Assembly: GCA_034509425.1 (NCBI GenBank)
Contig: JAVTVJ010001852.1
Location: 290,742 to 354,741 of the forward strand
DNA from: Eopsaltria australis
Lineage: Eukaryota; Chordata; Aves; Passeriformes; Petroicidae
Direction: 5' to 3'
Length of the DNA: 64,000 nt
The position numbers were made by a program, and so were the translations under genes. This document shows positions 24,171 to 35,850 of this stretch, in pieces. The notes beneath the pieces are model-generated. The model worked only from the letters and a program-made list of their open reading frames with translations, ran no database searches and had not been told where the DNA came from. Positions within the stretch are counted from its first letter, which is position 1. Each line of letters opens with the position of its first letter.

Positions 24171-24769
24171 AATCTGGGCATGGAAAGCTGGAGAGCTGTG
24201 GTGTCTCCACCTCCCCCAGCCCATGAAAAACCACCCTGATTGTGGAAAAATCTCAGGAAAATCTCCCCCTAAAGCCCTGAATGAAGCTGTAAATCCATCC
24301 TAACCCACCCAGCTGAAGTCTAATCTCAATTTGATTTATTTTTGCCTGCCACTGGGAAGGAGAAGGGAAGATGAAAGGGGGAATGGTATTTTTAAAATAA
24401 GATCTTACAAAGAATTAAGGAAATGATTGTTGAAGCTTTAGAGGAAAAGTGTTTTTAATGTAATTGCATTGCCTCCAAAAAATAAATTGCCTTTCTTAGT
24501 TTGTGGGATTTATTGGAGGTGTTTCCAGAGTGACTTCAGTGGACACTGCCTCTAATTTTTCTTACAAATTGCTCCTTAGAGTTATTGATGAAGAGCTCTT
24601 GAAATATGAATTCATTTGGGTTTAGCCAGTTGCAGTTCCAGGTAGGGAGGTGCTAAATCTGTGTTATTGACAGCCAGTTTATTTAAAGTCACAGTGTTTA
24701 ACTGCTTGCTTTGCTAATCTGTTTCTCCTGTGCCATTAACCTTTTGTCTTTTTATTTCCTCCCATCTCT

Positions 24770-25705
24770 GGAGCCTGTTTTAGAGCCATTTATTGTGTGA
24801 ATTCCTCCAGCTCCCATCTATATTTGTGCTTAAATTCTGATTTTTGGAGCCTGTTTTGGAGCCATTTATTGTGCACTACAGTTCCCACCCACATTTGTGT
24901 TTAAATTCTGATTTTGGAGCCATTTATTGTGCACTACAATTCCCATCCACATTTCTGTTTAAATTCTGATTTTGGAGCCTGTTTTAGAGCCATTTATTGT
25001 GTGAATTCCTCCAGCTCCCATCCCCATTTGTATTTAAATTCTGATTTTAGAGCCATTTCTTGTGCAAGTTCCTACAATTCCTATCCAGATTTCTGTTTAA
25101 ATTCAGATTTTGGAGCCTGCTTTAGAGCCATTTATTGTGCACTACAGTTTCCACCCACATTTGTGTTTAAATTCTGATTTTAGAGCCATTTCTTGTGCAG
25201 ATTCCTACAATTCCCATCCACATTTCTGTTTAAATTCTGATTTTGGAGCCTGTTTTTGAGCCATTGTGTGAATTCCTCCTGCTCCCATCCCCATTTGTAT
25301 TTAAATTCTGATTTTAGAGCCATTTCTTGTGCAGATTCCTACAATTCCCATCCACATTTCTGTTTAAATTCTGATTTTGGAGCCTGTTTTAGAGCCATTT
25401 ATTGTGCAGATTCCTACAGTTCCCACCCACATTTGTATTTAAATTCTGCTTTTAGAGCCATTTATTGTGCAAGTTCCTACAATTCCTATCCACATTTCTG
25501 TTTAAATTCTGCTTTTAGAGCCATTTATTGTGCACTACAGTTCCCATCCCCATTTGTGCTTAAATTCTGATTTTTGGAGCCTGTTTTTGAGCCATTGTGC
25601 GAGTTCCTCCAGCTCCCATCCCCATTTGTATTTAAATTCTGATTTTAGAGCCATTTCTTGTGCAAGTTCCTACAATTCCCATCCCATTTCTGTTTAAATC
25701 CTGCT
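24770..25705. repeat. Tandem array, unit ~60-90 bp, ~12 copies, before exon 4
   Basis: Units combine gagccatttattgtg, a ttcctcc or ttcctac stretch, cccatccacatttctg and tttaaattctgattttgg. Unit types alternate irregularly. The array stops 130 bp before the acceptor of exon 4 and is T rich on the coding strand. A tandem open frame across it is a repeat artefact. Confidence 0.9.
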
Positions 25706-25835
25706 CTGCTCTTGCTGCTGCCCCCGGGTTTGGTTTTTCCTCGGCCAACACGAGGTCACACAGACAAAGAGCAGCAATTCCTCCTTCCCTGCCACAGCCA
25801 CTGATGCTCCTCTCCTGTTGCTTTATTCCTGGCAG

Positions 25836-26089
25836 GAATTCCTGGATTTTCCCGTGGAGAACTGGAAGCTCTCAGGTGTTTTTGCTCCAGGAGGATCAGC
25901 GGGATGCAGCAGCAGCAGGCAGGGAAGGGCAGGGAGCTGCAGAGAGGAGTCCCAGCAAGGCAAAGTGAGCCAGGAGAGCCCAGGGCTGATCCAGGAGAGT
26001 CCTGGACTGAGCCAGGAGAGCCCTGGGCTGTCCCTGCCCGGCTGATGAACAGGATCCTGCTGGAGAACACCAGGGAAGCTGTCAGACAG
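25836..26089 (+). CDS. Same plus-strand gene, exon 4 (residues 123-207)
   Basis: Acceptor ctttattcctggcag, donor gtactg. With the incoming phase from exon 3 the 254 bases are open and end in phase 0. The start encodes GFSRGELEALRCFCSRR and the end LLENTREAVRQ, both helix-like. The middle is a repetitive glycine/glutamate/proline stretch built from ~24-bp units (gagccaggagagccc). A neighbouring frame through the repeats is also open until 26045, so the boundary or frame of the 5' part is less certain than the 3' end. A second possible acceptor at 25890 leads into a stop in the incoming phase. Confidence 0.45.
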
Positions 26090-26106
26090 GTACTGAGGAG
26101 ATCCTT

Positions 26107-26491
26107 TCAGTGTTCACACAGGGCATGGGCTTGGCACAAGATGGAGAACTGCAAAGCCCTTCATTGAGCAGGGAAAATCCCTTCAATCCCAGCACACAAA
26201 CAGGACAGAACCTCACCCAAACAGCAAAGATGCACCCAGAGTGTCCCCAGTCCCCTGCAGCATTGCCCAGATGTTCCCTGTGATGGGAACAGGTGAACAA
26301 TGCCCTGGAAGGGCACAAACCACAATATTCCCACACAATTGCTCCAGAAGGTCACAAACCCAGCATTCTTTATCCCAGCCCATCCCAGGTGAGCTGGATG
26401 TGTTTCCATGGTCAACTCTGGGCCCAGGGAAAAGGCCAATTCTGGGCCTTCCAGGGCTGCTTTTCTATAACCCCCATGGTGGAACCCTACA
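26107..26491 (-). mobile_element. Solo LTR-B with 6-bp target duplication
   Basis: Flanks atcctt (26101-26106) and gtcctt (26492-26497) match at five of six bases. The element inserted only 17 bases after the exon 4 donor, in antisense orientation to the gene. This copy is GC rich across its whole length, unlike the copies at 2747 and 38281. Confidence 0.9.
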
Positions 26492-26516
26492 GTCCTTCCC
26501 TAAATTCTGGGAAAAC

Positions 26517-26960
26517 TGTTGAGTTACACTCTGTGTTTTATAGAAAATCAGCCTGGAATGCCCAGAGGGAGCCTCTGCCCGGGCCCAGAGGTGCCCAGGA
26601 AGCACATCCAGGGCACCAGGGATGGCCATGGCAAAGAGGATCATGGCTTTGTGGCCTCTGCACCCATTGTGGGAGAGGATTGTAGGCTGTGCCCTTCTAG
26701 GGGATTGTTTCTCTTTGCTGTTGATGGGATGGCACATCCTGGGGCTGGGATGGGATCAAGGGACTTTTCCCTGCCCAGCAGTGGGCAGTGGCCATAGGGC
26801 AGTAGCCATGGCAGTAGCCACAGGAGGAGCCATAGGAGCAGTGTGAGCAGCAGTCCCAGAGTGATCTGGAGCAGTCTCAGTCTGTGTCTGTAGAATAAAG
26901 AACTCTGCACAGCATCACAGTCTCCTCAGAGCACTCCTTGCCCCTGTGCTGAATGCTGCA
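26517..26960 (+). mobile_element. Solo LTR-A, 444 bp, sense to host gene
   Basis: Flanks gaaaac (26511-26516) and gagaac (26961-26966) differ at one base. This is one of only two plus-oriented LTR-A copies, and the only one sense to the plus-strand gene. Its polyadenylation signal AATAAA at about 26893, followed by the LTR 3' end, lies in intron 4 in the transcribed direction, so premature termination is possible. Confidence 0.92.
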
Positions 26961-26966
26961 GAGAAC

Positions 26967-28297
26967 CACAGGAGAAAACAGCCAGAATATCAGGCAGATC
27001 TTCCTGATGGCAGGCTCAGGCCTCTGGAAGAGGTTTTTGATGAGCCAAGATTTCTCTTTCTCGTTTCTTAGATATCACTGTAGGACTGTGGCTACCAGGT
27101 AATCATCATAAAATATTGTCTGCTGATAAAATCCTGATTCGTGGGATTGAGCAAGGCTGGGATCACCAATTCTTTTACAAGAAGCCCTGGATCAGCTGAA
27201 GGAAAAAAAGCATTGTTTTCTCTGCTTGTGTTTGCTCCAATTATTTATCAAATTAATTTTTGCTGTGACTCCATGATTAGAAGAATTGCAAAGTCAAAAC
27301 CTCCCTGTGCTCCCAGCTCTCTTAGGCATTAGATAACATTGATCAAAACAGTTCCAATAAAATCTTGCTGACCTCATTCCCTAAATAAGAAGGCTCTCTC
27401 TCATCTTTACCCAATTCAAAGCTCTTTTTTTGTCACCAGCCCAGTGGTTTTTTCTCACCACAGGATGGGTTTTATGCCCCAGCTCCTCCCCTCAGCCCTG
27501 CACCTAAAAATAACACTTTAAAGTCAGTTCTGGTGTGATCATTATTTCAGGCTTCTTGTCTTTTAAAAATGATTTTGACATTTCAGCCATCTGCTTTTTA
27601 AATGTCTATTAATGTTAACCCACCTTGCAAATTTTGGGGAATTTTTGCTTCCTCTTTATTTGTGGGAATACATTCCCTAAGAAAAGGAACTTCATCTGCT
27701 CTTCTGCTTGGTTCTGTCTGTAGCTCCACACAACAACATTTTTATCCAGAAAAATGAGGGAAGAGGGGACAGAGGGGCCTGGGATGGGGCTTTGCAGGGT
27801 TGATTCCCCCTGCTTTTGTAGCAATTTAATGTGTTTATGGAGCACAGATGGGATCTGTGTCAATTAAATCAGATAAAACCTTTGATATTTCATAAAAGCA
27901 CAAACCCTGGGATTTGTGTCATGCTGTGAAATGAGCTTAAGATTTCATGGTGGATAAACCAACCTGGGGCTCGCTGAGTGGCACTGATTATCTCACAACC
28001 ACGACTGCAGAGTCTGGCCTGGATTCTGCCTCCCAGCCTCCTCTCTGAAATAACTGCTCCAGAGTTTATTTGCCTCTTCATTTATTTATAAAATGTATAA
28101 ATGTGATTTATAATCATAACCCCTCTGGTTGGTGTCCGAGGCCTTGCACACACAGTTACAGATGATGGAATTGTGACTCTGAATGATTTCACCACTGCCT
28201 AAAAAGCCAATTTTTGTCCTCTGTGTGTATTTTTATTGACTGGTCTCAAAGTTGCCAGGCCAGACGTTGCTCATGGCATCAAAATCTCCTCTTGCAG
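26967..28297. other. Intron 4, nothing assigned
   Basis: No phase-compatible exon or recognisable element is seen. Confidence 0.4.
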
Positions 28298-28450
28298 GTG
28301 ACAGAAGCTGAAATCCACGAGGCTGCAGCATGTCCTGAGTGCCTGCAGAAGGAAGCAGAGCTGGCCAAGGTTGCCTTTCTCAGGCACAAAAAGACTCTGC
28401 TGGAAGGTGCTTTAATCCAAGAGAAGCTGGAAGAACACTTCTACTCCAGA
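28298..28450 (+). CDS. Same plus-strand gene, exon 5 (residues 208-258)
   Basis: A strong acceptor (aaaatctcctcttgcag) and donor (gtaagc) bound exactly 51 codons in phase 0. The product is highly charged and helical. It begins VTEAEIHEAAACPECLQKEA and continues through a K/E/L-rich stretch to HFYSR, with good coiled-coil character from about residue 223. The CPEC pair (219-222) is not part of a recognisable zinc motif. This is the most protein-like exon of the gene. Exon 6 follows directly in phase. Confidence 0.75.
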
Positions 28451-29450
28451 GTAAGCAAATGTTGTTTAAAAAAAAAATCCTGCTACATTTTGCAGGTGCT
28501 GGAATGGATGAATCTGTGATTCAGATTCCCTCTGATTTATGGCAGTGAGAGCAGTGTAAACCAAAACAGAATTTGGGTCCATGTCATTAATAAAATCCTT
28601 GGGACCAACGTTCTCCTCGAGTCATTTGGAGCTGCCTGATTAATGGAAGCTGAAGGTCATTCCCAGGATGTCCTGGAATTGGTTTTGGGTCCCTTTTGAT
28701 GATTTCTGCCCAGTTTGTTTCTGCTGGGCTGTCCAGGGTGAAATGGCAAACAGAGTGAGGTGACAGGAGCCCACGCTGGGCTCATCCTTTGCCACAGGAA
28801 TCCTGGCCTAGGACACTGCAGTGTGTGATGGAGACACACTCAGATTTCTCCCTGCAATTCCTGTCTCTGTGCCAGTGTCCCAAAGATTGGAGCTTTGGTG
28901 GCAGGAAGTGCCCCTGGAGCAGCTGGGTGGGCACTGAAATGGGCACAGTTCCTTGGGTCTCCTGCTCCTCAGGAGGATCTTGGAAGGAAGAGCTCTTCTC
29001 TCCTCCTTGGGAGGGGTCACTCTGAGGGCAGGGCCCTTCCTGGAGCTCCCAGATCTCTTGCCATGTTGATGAGCAGGGTGGGATTTGTGCTGTTCCACAC
29101 ATTCCTTTGTTCCCTGATCATTCCAGCCTCCAGAGTTTTGACTCTTCCTCACTCCATCCCTAAAATCTGAGAGCTTCACTCTCAAGTGAGGCTTCACTTT
29201 CCCCCCCTGCTTCCCTGCAAGGCCAGCTGCTTTTCCCTGTCCCTCCTTAGGGACGAATCCTGCTTTTTGGCCCAACCTGCTGGACAATTATTGCACAGAA
29301 TCCAATGAAACAGAATCCTTCCAAACCCACCCAACTGTGTGGATGAGTGCTGCCCACCTGGCTGGGCTTGAGGGGCTGGCTGTGTGGTGCAGGCCATGGG
29401 AATGGCAGGAACACAATCCTGAGTAATTCCATGTTTCCTCTCTGTTTCAG

Positions 29451-29567
29451 GACGTGCTCACACTCCTTGGAGAAGCTCTCAGAAGCCTTCCCCAACCTTC
29501 AGAGGATCCCAGGGACTTGTGGCAGAGGCTGGAGGGGCAGGAAATGGAAAGCCTGAATGAACCATAA
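29451..29567 (+). CDS. Same plus-strand gene, terminal exon 6 (residues 259-296)
   Basis: The acceptor is a long pyrimidine tract ending ctctgtttcag. The phase-0 frame starts DVLTLLGEALRSLP and ends after 38 codons at TAA 29565-29567. It extends the helical C-terminus of exon 5 (a leucine-rich amphipathic stretch, then a short acidic tail). With the other exons the gene totals 296 codons. An intracellular helical or coiled-coil protein is the only functional statement the sequence supports. Confidence 0.7.
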   Translation, partial: DVLTLLGEALRSLPQPSEDPRDLWQRLEGQEMESLNEP

Positions 29568-31038
29568 ATTCAGTGGGGTGAATAACTGGGATAACAGGAA
29601 CAACTCCTGTGGGCAGTGACCTCCAGAATTCCAGTGCTTGTGGATCTGAGCTGCTCTGGCAGTGATGGATTGGCTTTGGTTTAATATTCCTGCAGGTGGA
29701 AGCAGATCTGCCTGCCTGGGCTGTGAGTCACCCCTTCCTCAATGCAAATCTTGCACTGTGCTCTAATCCATCTCCATAAGTTTTCAAATTCCAGAAGCCA
29801 ACAGTTTCCATTATTAATCTGGCAAGCCATAAGTATTGGGTTTTTTTGGATTGTTTTTTTTTGTGGGATTGCAGAGCAGCTCCCAGCTGCTTCCATCCAT
29901 AAGGAAAATAAATGATTCCTTTTTGCAGGGCAGGGAGGTGTAATTACTGCATCTCAGCTCAGGCTTTGCCCACTGTCTCATGCTAAATTGAAAGTGAGAG
30001 CCCCAGGTGGAGGACAAAAAGCAAAGTTAACTATAGAGAGCAGTAAAATGAAATGCAGTATTTATAGAAGGGAGATAATGAGGCTGTAACAGAAATTAAT
30101 CAGCAGGACTGGGGATGCCAATGGGAGAGAAATGATAATAAATTAATCATGGAATCTATATAGGATAGAGAGAAAAAAAACAACAGATTAAGACTGGAAT
30201 AAGAATTACAACAAAATACTTTTGAAATTTCCATAATTTTTCAAGATGACAAAGCCACTTTGTTGTTCAAAGACTGGACGTGGGCTTCAGTGCACATCCA
30301 AATAAAATGGAATTATGCTGGGAATCTCTGCAGTCATCCTCACTGTGGCCTCCAAAGCCTGGTGCTGCTCTGGAAATCTTGAGGAATATCCCTCTCTGTG
30401 AAGCCACACAGATATTTATTTGGTGTATTTAGTGACATTTAGTGTATTTAGTGACAAAGCAGAGAGGATTGAACATCCATGCTGCATTTCCTCCCCCCAT
30501 TTTGGGACAAGAACACTCACTGCTGAGGTGGGGTTTGTGTTCCACGTGGTTGTTCCTCCTCGTGCTCTGTGTTTATCACAGTCCTCCAGGGCTGTTGAGC
30601 CTCCTGTTCTCACTTCCCACAAAGCAATGGAAAACCTGGAGGGAAAGGCTGGGATGGAAACAGAAGTGTCAGCAAAGTTCTGCCTTCTGCTGCTGGAAAA
30701 TCTGCTGGGAGTGATTTCCCTGGGAGTGGATCCTGAGCAGGTGAGGCCCCAGGTGGGAGCCCAGCCCAGCCCTGAGTTACCCAGTGCTGCTTCTCCTTGC
30801 AAACAGCTGTAATAGTCCAGCAAAAATATTTGAATATTCCCTGCAGAGCACCCGGATAATGAATAAACTCTCCTTGTTCCCTCCTGGAACTCTGGAATCC
30901 TCAGAAATGTTTCAATCCCCGGAATCTCCTGCCTTCCAGTCTCCTCTGTTCCTTGCATGGTTTGCTCTGCACTCCCTGGTTCTGGGAGCCTTTGGAATTC
31001 TCTGCAGACACTGGGAGAGGCACCCAGAATTCCACATG
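29568..31038. other. 3' UTR of the plus-strand gene, then intergenic DNA
   Basis: AATAAA at 29907-29912, 340 bases after the stop and followed by a G/T-rich stretch, is a plausible polyadenylation site; a second AATAAA lies near 30135. Beyond this I see no supported exon. Confidence 0.4.
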
Positions 31039-31044
31039 GAGCCT

Positions 31045-31488
31045 TGCAGGATTCAAGGCAGGGCCAAGGAGTGCTCTGAGGAGACTGTGATGCTGTGCAG
31101 AGTTCTTTATTCTACAGACACAGACTGAGACTGCTCCAGATCACTCTGGGACTGCTGCTCACACTGCTCCTATGGCTCCTCCTGTGGCTACTGCCATGGC
31201 TACTGCCCTATGGCCACTGCCCACTGCTGGGCAGGGAAAATTCCCTTGATCCCATCCCAGCCCCAGGATGTGCCATCCCATCAACAGCAAAGAGAAACAA
31301 TCCCCTAGAAGGTCACACCCTACAATCCTCTCCCACAATGGGTGCAGAGGCCACAAAGCCATGCTCCTCTTTGCCATGGCCATCCCTGGTGCCCTGGATG
31401 TGCTTCCTGGGCACCTCTGGGCCAGGGCAGAGGCTCCCTCTGGGCATTCCAGGCTGATTTTCCATAACACACACAGTGGAACCCAACA
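31045..31488 (-). mobile_element. Solo LTR-A, 444 bp, perfect 6-bp duplication
   Basis: gagcct at 31039-31044 and again at 31489-31494 is an exact target duplication. It sets the termini as TG...CA and the full length as 444 bp. It is nearly identical to the copies at 36768, 57643 and 58733, indicating recent activity. Confidence 0.95.
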
Positions 31489-31494
31489 GAGCCT

Positions 31495-32794
31495 TGTGAG
31501 AGCTGTCAGGTGTACAGGAGGTGATCAGGGACTGAATCCTTTGAAAATGTCATTTTCTAGCTCAGATTTCAGCCCTTGCAGAGCCACAGAAAGTGACTCC
31601 CATGTACCTGTTGAGATTTTTGCTTTCAGAACACAGAAGCTTTCTCGAGCTACTGAAACATTTCTTTGCAGCTGCTGTCAAGGCTTCCTGTAAATCCTGA
31701 ACTGGAAGTTATTTGGGTTATGTGCATGACAGTGTTTGTCTGTGAGCAGCATCCTGCTCACACAGCTCTTGTTTGTTTGCATAAATGTTACAAAGAGAGC
31801 TCAGGTAACTCCTCAGGAAAATCAAAGCACATTTTGCTGATGGCTGTTGGGTGCATTTTCCTGCTGCTCACTACAGTTGTTCCGTTCTTTTATCAGCACT
31901 GACTCTGAGATCTGAGTGTTTTCCTGTGGCAGCTCTTGGAGATATGCAATGGAATTAATAATCCAAATCCCTAAATAATTTATATTCTAATCCTGCAGCT
32001 TTTGAGGCTGGAGATCCTAAACTCTGACAGGGATGTGGGAAAGAGGGTGGGTGATGGCTCTTCCTTTTTCCCCTTCCCCTTTTTTCTCCTTCCAGGAGCT
32101 CCTCCCTCCAGCAGCAGATTTTTCTTTTGATCCAAAGCAACCCCAAAGCTCTGATCCAGGCCTATTGGTTGATCTGCTGCCTGGTTTGTGCTTGCTGGGG
32201 CGTGAAAGGAGCAGGGTGGCTCAGGAGGGATTGCTGTGGAAAAGCAGCTGTGGCTGTGAGACAAATCAATCTGCCCCTTCTGAGAGCTCTGCAGCTCTGC
32301 CTTTGTGGCTTCCCTGCCACCCAGAGCTGCATGATTTAATCTAATGGATGATTGCTGATGTGGGGGAGATCCTTGCTCTGGACTCTGTGCTCACACACAA
32401 GGTTTCTCCCATCTCAGTGGCTTTGTGCTCTGTGTATGCTGATAGCCACTTTTGGGATGTTGGATTTTAGGACTGACCCTTTGGAGAAACCGAAATTCCT
32501 CAGATTAACTTTAAATCAGTTTCCCATGGACTGCAGCACTGGAACTTCCATTAGCTCTGACTTTCTCTCATTAAAAACACCCTGCATTCCAGGCTCTCTC
32601 ATCCCTCACTCTCCTTTCCATCCATCTCCTGGGCTGTGGGAATTTCTGTCTCTAGGAAAAGCTCCATCTCACTCCCAACAGGCTGCCAGCACAGCTCTGA
32701 GTGGGGATGGATTTTTAGTGTCATCATCATCCCTGGCTGGGAGCTGGGAGCAGAGATAAACACCCAAAAATGACCTCTTCTGGGGGAAGGTGGC
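31495..32794. other. Intergenic stretch between the two convergent genes
   Basis: No exon with splice support is seen. Confidence 0.4.
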
Positions 32795-32845
32795 ACTGGC
32801 TGAGCTTTGAGGTCCCTTCCCACCCAACCCAAAACATCCCTGGGA
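32795..32845 (+). mobile_element. CR1 LINE 3'-terminal scrap
   Basis: It contains tttgaggtcccttcccaccc and aacccaaaac, the usual 3'-terminal block of avian CR1 elements. Confidence 0.5.
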
Positions 32846-32929
32846 TATTTAATTTGGACTTCCAGCTACTGAGGGAATCTGTTGAGGTCCCACTGGTCCA
32901 GTGTGGGATCAGAGGAGAGTTTGAGTAGG

Positions 32930-33100
32930 AAGGGACCTTCCAAAGGCCACCTCACCCACCCTGCCATGGGCAGGGACACCCCCCACTGTCCCATCTGCTG
33001 CAGCCTGGCCTGGGGCACTGCCAGGGATCCAGGAGCAGCCACAGCAAATCTGGGAATTCTATTCCAGGGCCTCCCCAGGCTCAGTCTAAAAACCTTTTGT
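32930..33100 (-). mobile_element. CR1 LINE 3'-region fragment
   Basis: The plus strand shows the reversed CR1 run: ccatgggcagggacaccccc, tgctgcagcctggcctgg, cagggatccaggagcagcca and cagcaaatctgg. Confidence 0.8.
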
Positions 33101-33159
33101 ATCTGATCTAAAGCAGCCCTCGTGCAGTTAAACCCTTCTCCCTCATCCTGGGGGCACAG

Positions 33160-33350
33160 GGGCTGCTCAGAGCTGTGCCCCACCTTTCTTTCTGTGCCCC
33201 ATCTTTCTTTCTGTGCCCCATTTTTCTTTCTGTGCCCCAGAGTGCCCCACCTTTCTTTCTGTGCCCCACCTTTCTTTCTGCCCCACCTTTCTTTCTGTGC
33301 CCCATCTTTCTTTCTGTGCCCCACTGCCCCACCTTTCTTTCTGTGCCCCC
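33160..33350. repeat. Pyrimidine-rich minisatellite, unit 17-19 bp
   Basis: tgccccacctttctttctg and close variants repeat about ten times. The plus strand is almost entirely C/T with scattered G. Confidence 0.95.
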
Positions 33351-34869
33351 TTCAAGTGCAGGAATGTTTCCCTGGAGCCTCCTGTTCTCCAGCTGAACAG
33401 TCCCAACTCTGGTTTTCCTCACAGGAGAAGGGCTCCAGCCCTCAGAGCATCTCTGTGGCCTCCTCCCATTAATCCTGAACCTTTCCTCTGAAGTTACACC
33501 AAAATCTGAAAAGCTCCACGCTCCCCTCAGTGCCTCCTCAGAAATTCCCCCTGTGGGCTTGGTCTGTGCTGAGACTCCGGTATTTTTTTAGTTTTATTTT
33601 TTACCAGAGCCAGTTTGATGAGGTTCCAAGAAGAGGAGCTGAGCCCATTTGCTCATCCTGGGAACTCAACAGAAATGTTCAGCTGGTGGCCCTGAGGATG
33701 AGGTTTTGCTGCTGGAAGGGCTCGTGTTGCCCTGGGGAGCTGGAGCTGCCCCAGCTCCCAGTAAAACCCTGAACCATCCACACATCCTCCAGCACGAGCT
33801 GCAGTGCTCCCAGCTCTGCCTTTTCAGCCGTTTTCAAATCTCTCTCACTCTTCCAGCTGAAATTTTATTCACTGGATGTGATTTCCAGAGAGTGACTTTT
33901 GTCTGTGGCCCCTGGGATCATCCCCAGGGCTGCAGTGCCTCCTGCTCTGGGGTTAAGCGATGGCAGAGCAGATATTCACGGTTCAAACTCCACATTTGCA
34001 TTGTTTTCATGCAACTCATTGTTCTTTTTTTCCCCCTCCACAACCGATTTTGAAGATCTTTGGCAGCACTGACAGCAGCAGGATGGGGATGGGAGGTGAG
34101 GGGGAGTGGATTCCTTCTGGCAGGGTCCTCCATCTTCCAGAGCACCCAAAGAATTGATCAGGGAACTTAAAAAAAAACAAACAAACCCCATTTTCCAGCG
34201 TCTGGGCATGGATATTCACTGCTTATTTATTCATTTCTTTATTCTGTAATAAAATAGTACTGTTCTCACAGACTGGGCTGCATGATCCATAAATACCCTT
34301 GTAAAATAGATTTGTAGCACGTGACAGAATCCTTCCGAATATTCTGTGAAAATTCTTTTTTTTTTTTTCCTTTTTCTTTTTTTTTTGTTGCTAGCACTTC
34401 CAGAACATTCACATCCTTCATCCTGACATTTGGAAATAGAACTTTTTTTTTTTTTTCTTTTTTTTTTGCCTACAGAGGTAAAGTTTACAGCATCATCACA
34501 GTATCAAAGCTTGTTTAAAAATACACACAGCAGTACTGGTAATTGCAAGCGAGCTGGAGACTTGAGCAGGGGGGCTGCTGGCAGCTTCACGTGGGTTCTG
34601 CTTTATAAAACAATGACATTTATTAATATTACATCCATCACTGGGTTAGAAAAAGATTACTGAGATGTGCTCCTCACAAGAAGTCTGTCGTTTCTCTGTG
34701 GTGTCACAGGACAGGCTGTGGAAATAGAAACACACCCGTGGGGATGGGGGGGTTAAAAAGGATAAGGGGTTAAACAGCTGATTTAAAAAGGGCTTTGTGC
34801 TGTCTGTTCCCGTGGGAATTGGAGTTCCAGCAGCACTGGATGTCCTGGAAATCCACTTGGGATGGCTGT

Positions 34870-35180
34870 GAGCACCCAGAGCAGCACCCAGAGCAGCCCT
34901 GAGCACCCAGAGCAGCTCCCAGCACCCAGAGCAGCCCTGAGCACCCAGAGCAGCCCTGAGCACCCAGAGCAGCTCTCAGCACCCAGAGCAGCCCTGAGCA
35001 CCCAGAGCAGCTCTGAACACCCAGAGCAGCTCTGAACACCCAGAGCAGCCCTGAGCACCCAGAGCAGCTGTGAGCAGCACCCAGAGCAGCCCTGAGCACC
35101 CAGAGCAGCTCCCAGCACCCAGAGCAGCTGTGAGCACCCAGAGCAGCTCTCAGCACCCAGAGCAGCCCTGAGCACCCAGC
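34870..35180. repeat. 18-bp minisatellite, ~17 units
   Basis: Units of the type agcacccagagcagccct, with a variable cct/ctc/ctg at the end. It lies in the downstream flank of the minus-strand gene. Confidence 0.95.
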
Positions 35181-35282
35181 CTCATGTGAGGAAACACTGA
35201 AATGCCAGGCTGGGCCCTCGAGGAGCTGCTGGAGACACAAGGAGCTCTTCAGGAGCAGCTCTCAGCACCTTCTGGGAGCTGA

Positions 35283-35288
35283 TTTATT
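35283..35288 (-). terminator. Candidate polyadenylation signal of the minus-strand gene
   Basis: AATAAA on the minus strand about 560 bases after the stop codon. Another lies at 34619-34624. Which one is used cannot be told from sequence. Confidence 0.35.
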
Positions 35289-35479
35289 CCCAAGTCCAAG
35301 GGGATTCCAACACCTTCAGCCCCTGCTGGATGAGAGCAGCTGAGCTCCCCTGGTTTGGGATACCCCAAATCTGCCTCTTCACCTCCCTGTGGGTTTTGGA
35401 AAGAGTGAAAGCAGCAGATTTAAATTTCCAGCTTCAGGAACACACAGAAAATTGTGGTTAGAGTTGAAATGGAGCCAAA

Positions 35480-35575
35480 AACTCATCCCATTCCAGCCCT
35501 GCCACGGCAGGGACACCTTCCAGTGTCCCCCAGGGTGCTCCAGGCCGGCCCTGGACACTGCCAGGGAACAGGCAC
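35480..35575 (-). mobile_element. CR1 LINE fragment
   Basis: ccctgccacggcagggacac followed by ctccaggccggccctggaca and ctgccagggaaca is the reversed CR1 pattern. Short and diverged. It lies inside the presumed 3' flank of the minus-strand gene. Confidence 0.6.
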
Positions 35576-35850
35576 TGCCCCAGTTTGCCCAGCAAGGATT
35601 CAAATGACAGAAGAGATTAAAAATACATCATTGCATTGGTTTTACTTGGCACAAACGAGGCTAAATGTATAAATATATATAGATATATGTATAATAAAGC
35701 TGTAGGAAATCTCCAAACTGCTAACAACTCTTAGAAATGAGATAAAACAAGGACGGGTTTGCTTGGAAATCTCAAATTTGCAGTTCCCTCGTGGTTTTCA
35801 TTTCCAGGCCATTCAAGAGTTCTTCGTGGTGGACCCCGGTTTTCTTTTTT

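Noticed and set aside
24770..25705. CRISPR-like array
   Set aside because: Units are imperfect, variable in length and have no repeat/spacer alternation; the context is vertebrate intron DNA.
30420..30812. Possible exon ending at a gtgagg donor near 30740
   Set aside because: It lies beyond the stop and polyadenylation signal of the plus-strand gene, and no matching acceptor or partner exon was found.
31095..31364. A recurrent ~89-codon frame, rich in leucine, in nearly every LTR-A copy
   Set aside because: It is antisense to the LTR and repeats only because the LTR repeats. The hydrophobic part comes from the ctcctatgg/ctactgcc repeats of the LTR.
34350..34470. Poly-T tracts as retroposon tails
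   Set aside because: No adjoining SINE or processed gene sequence and no flanking direct repeats were seen; simple low-complexity DNA is enough.
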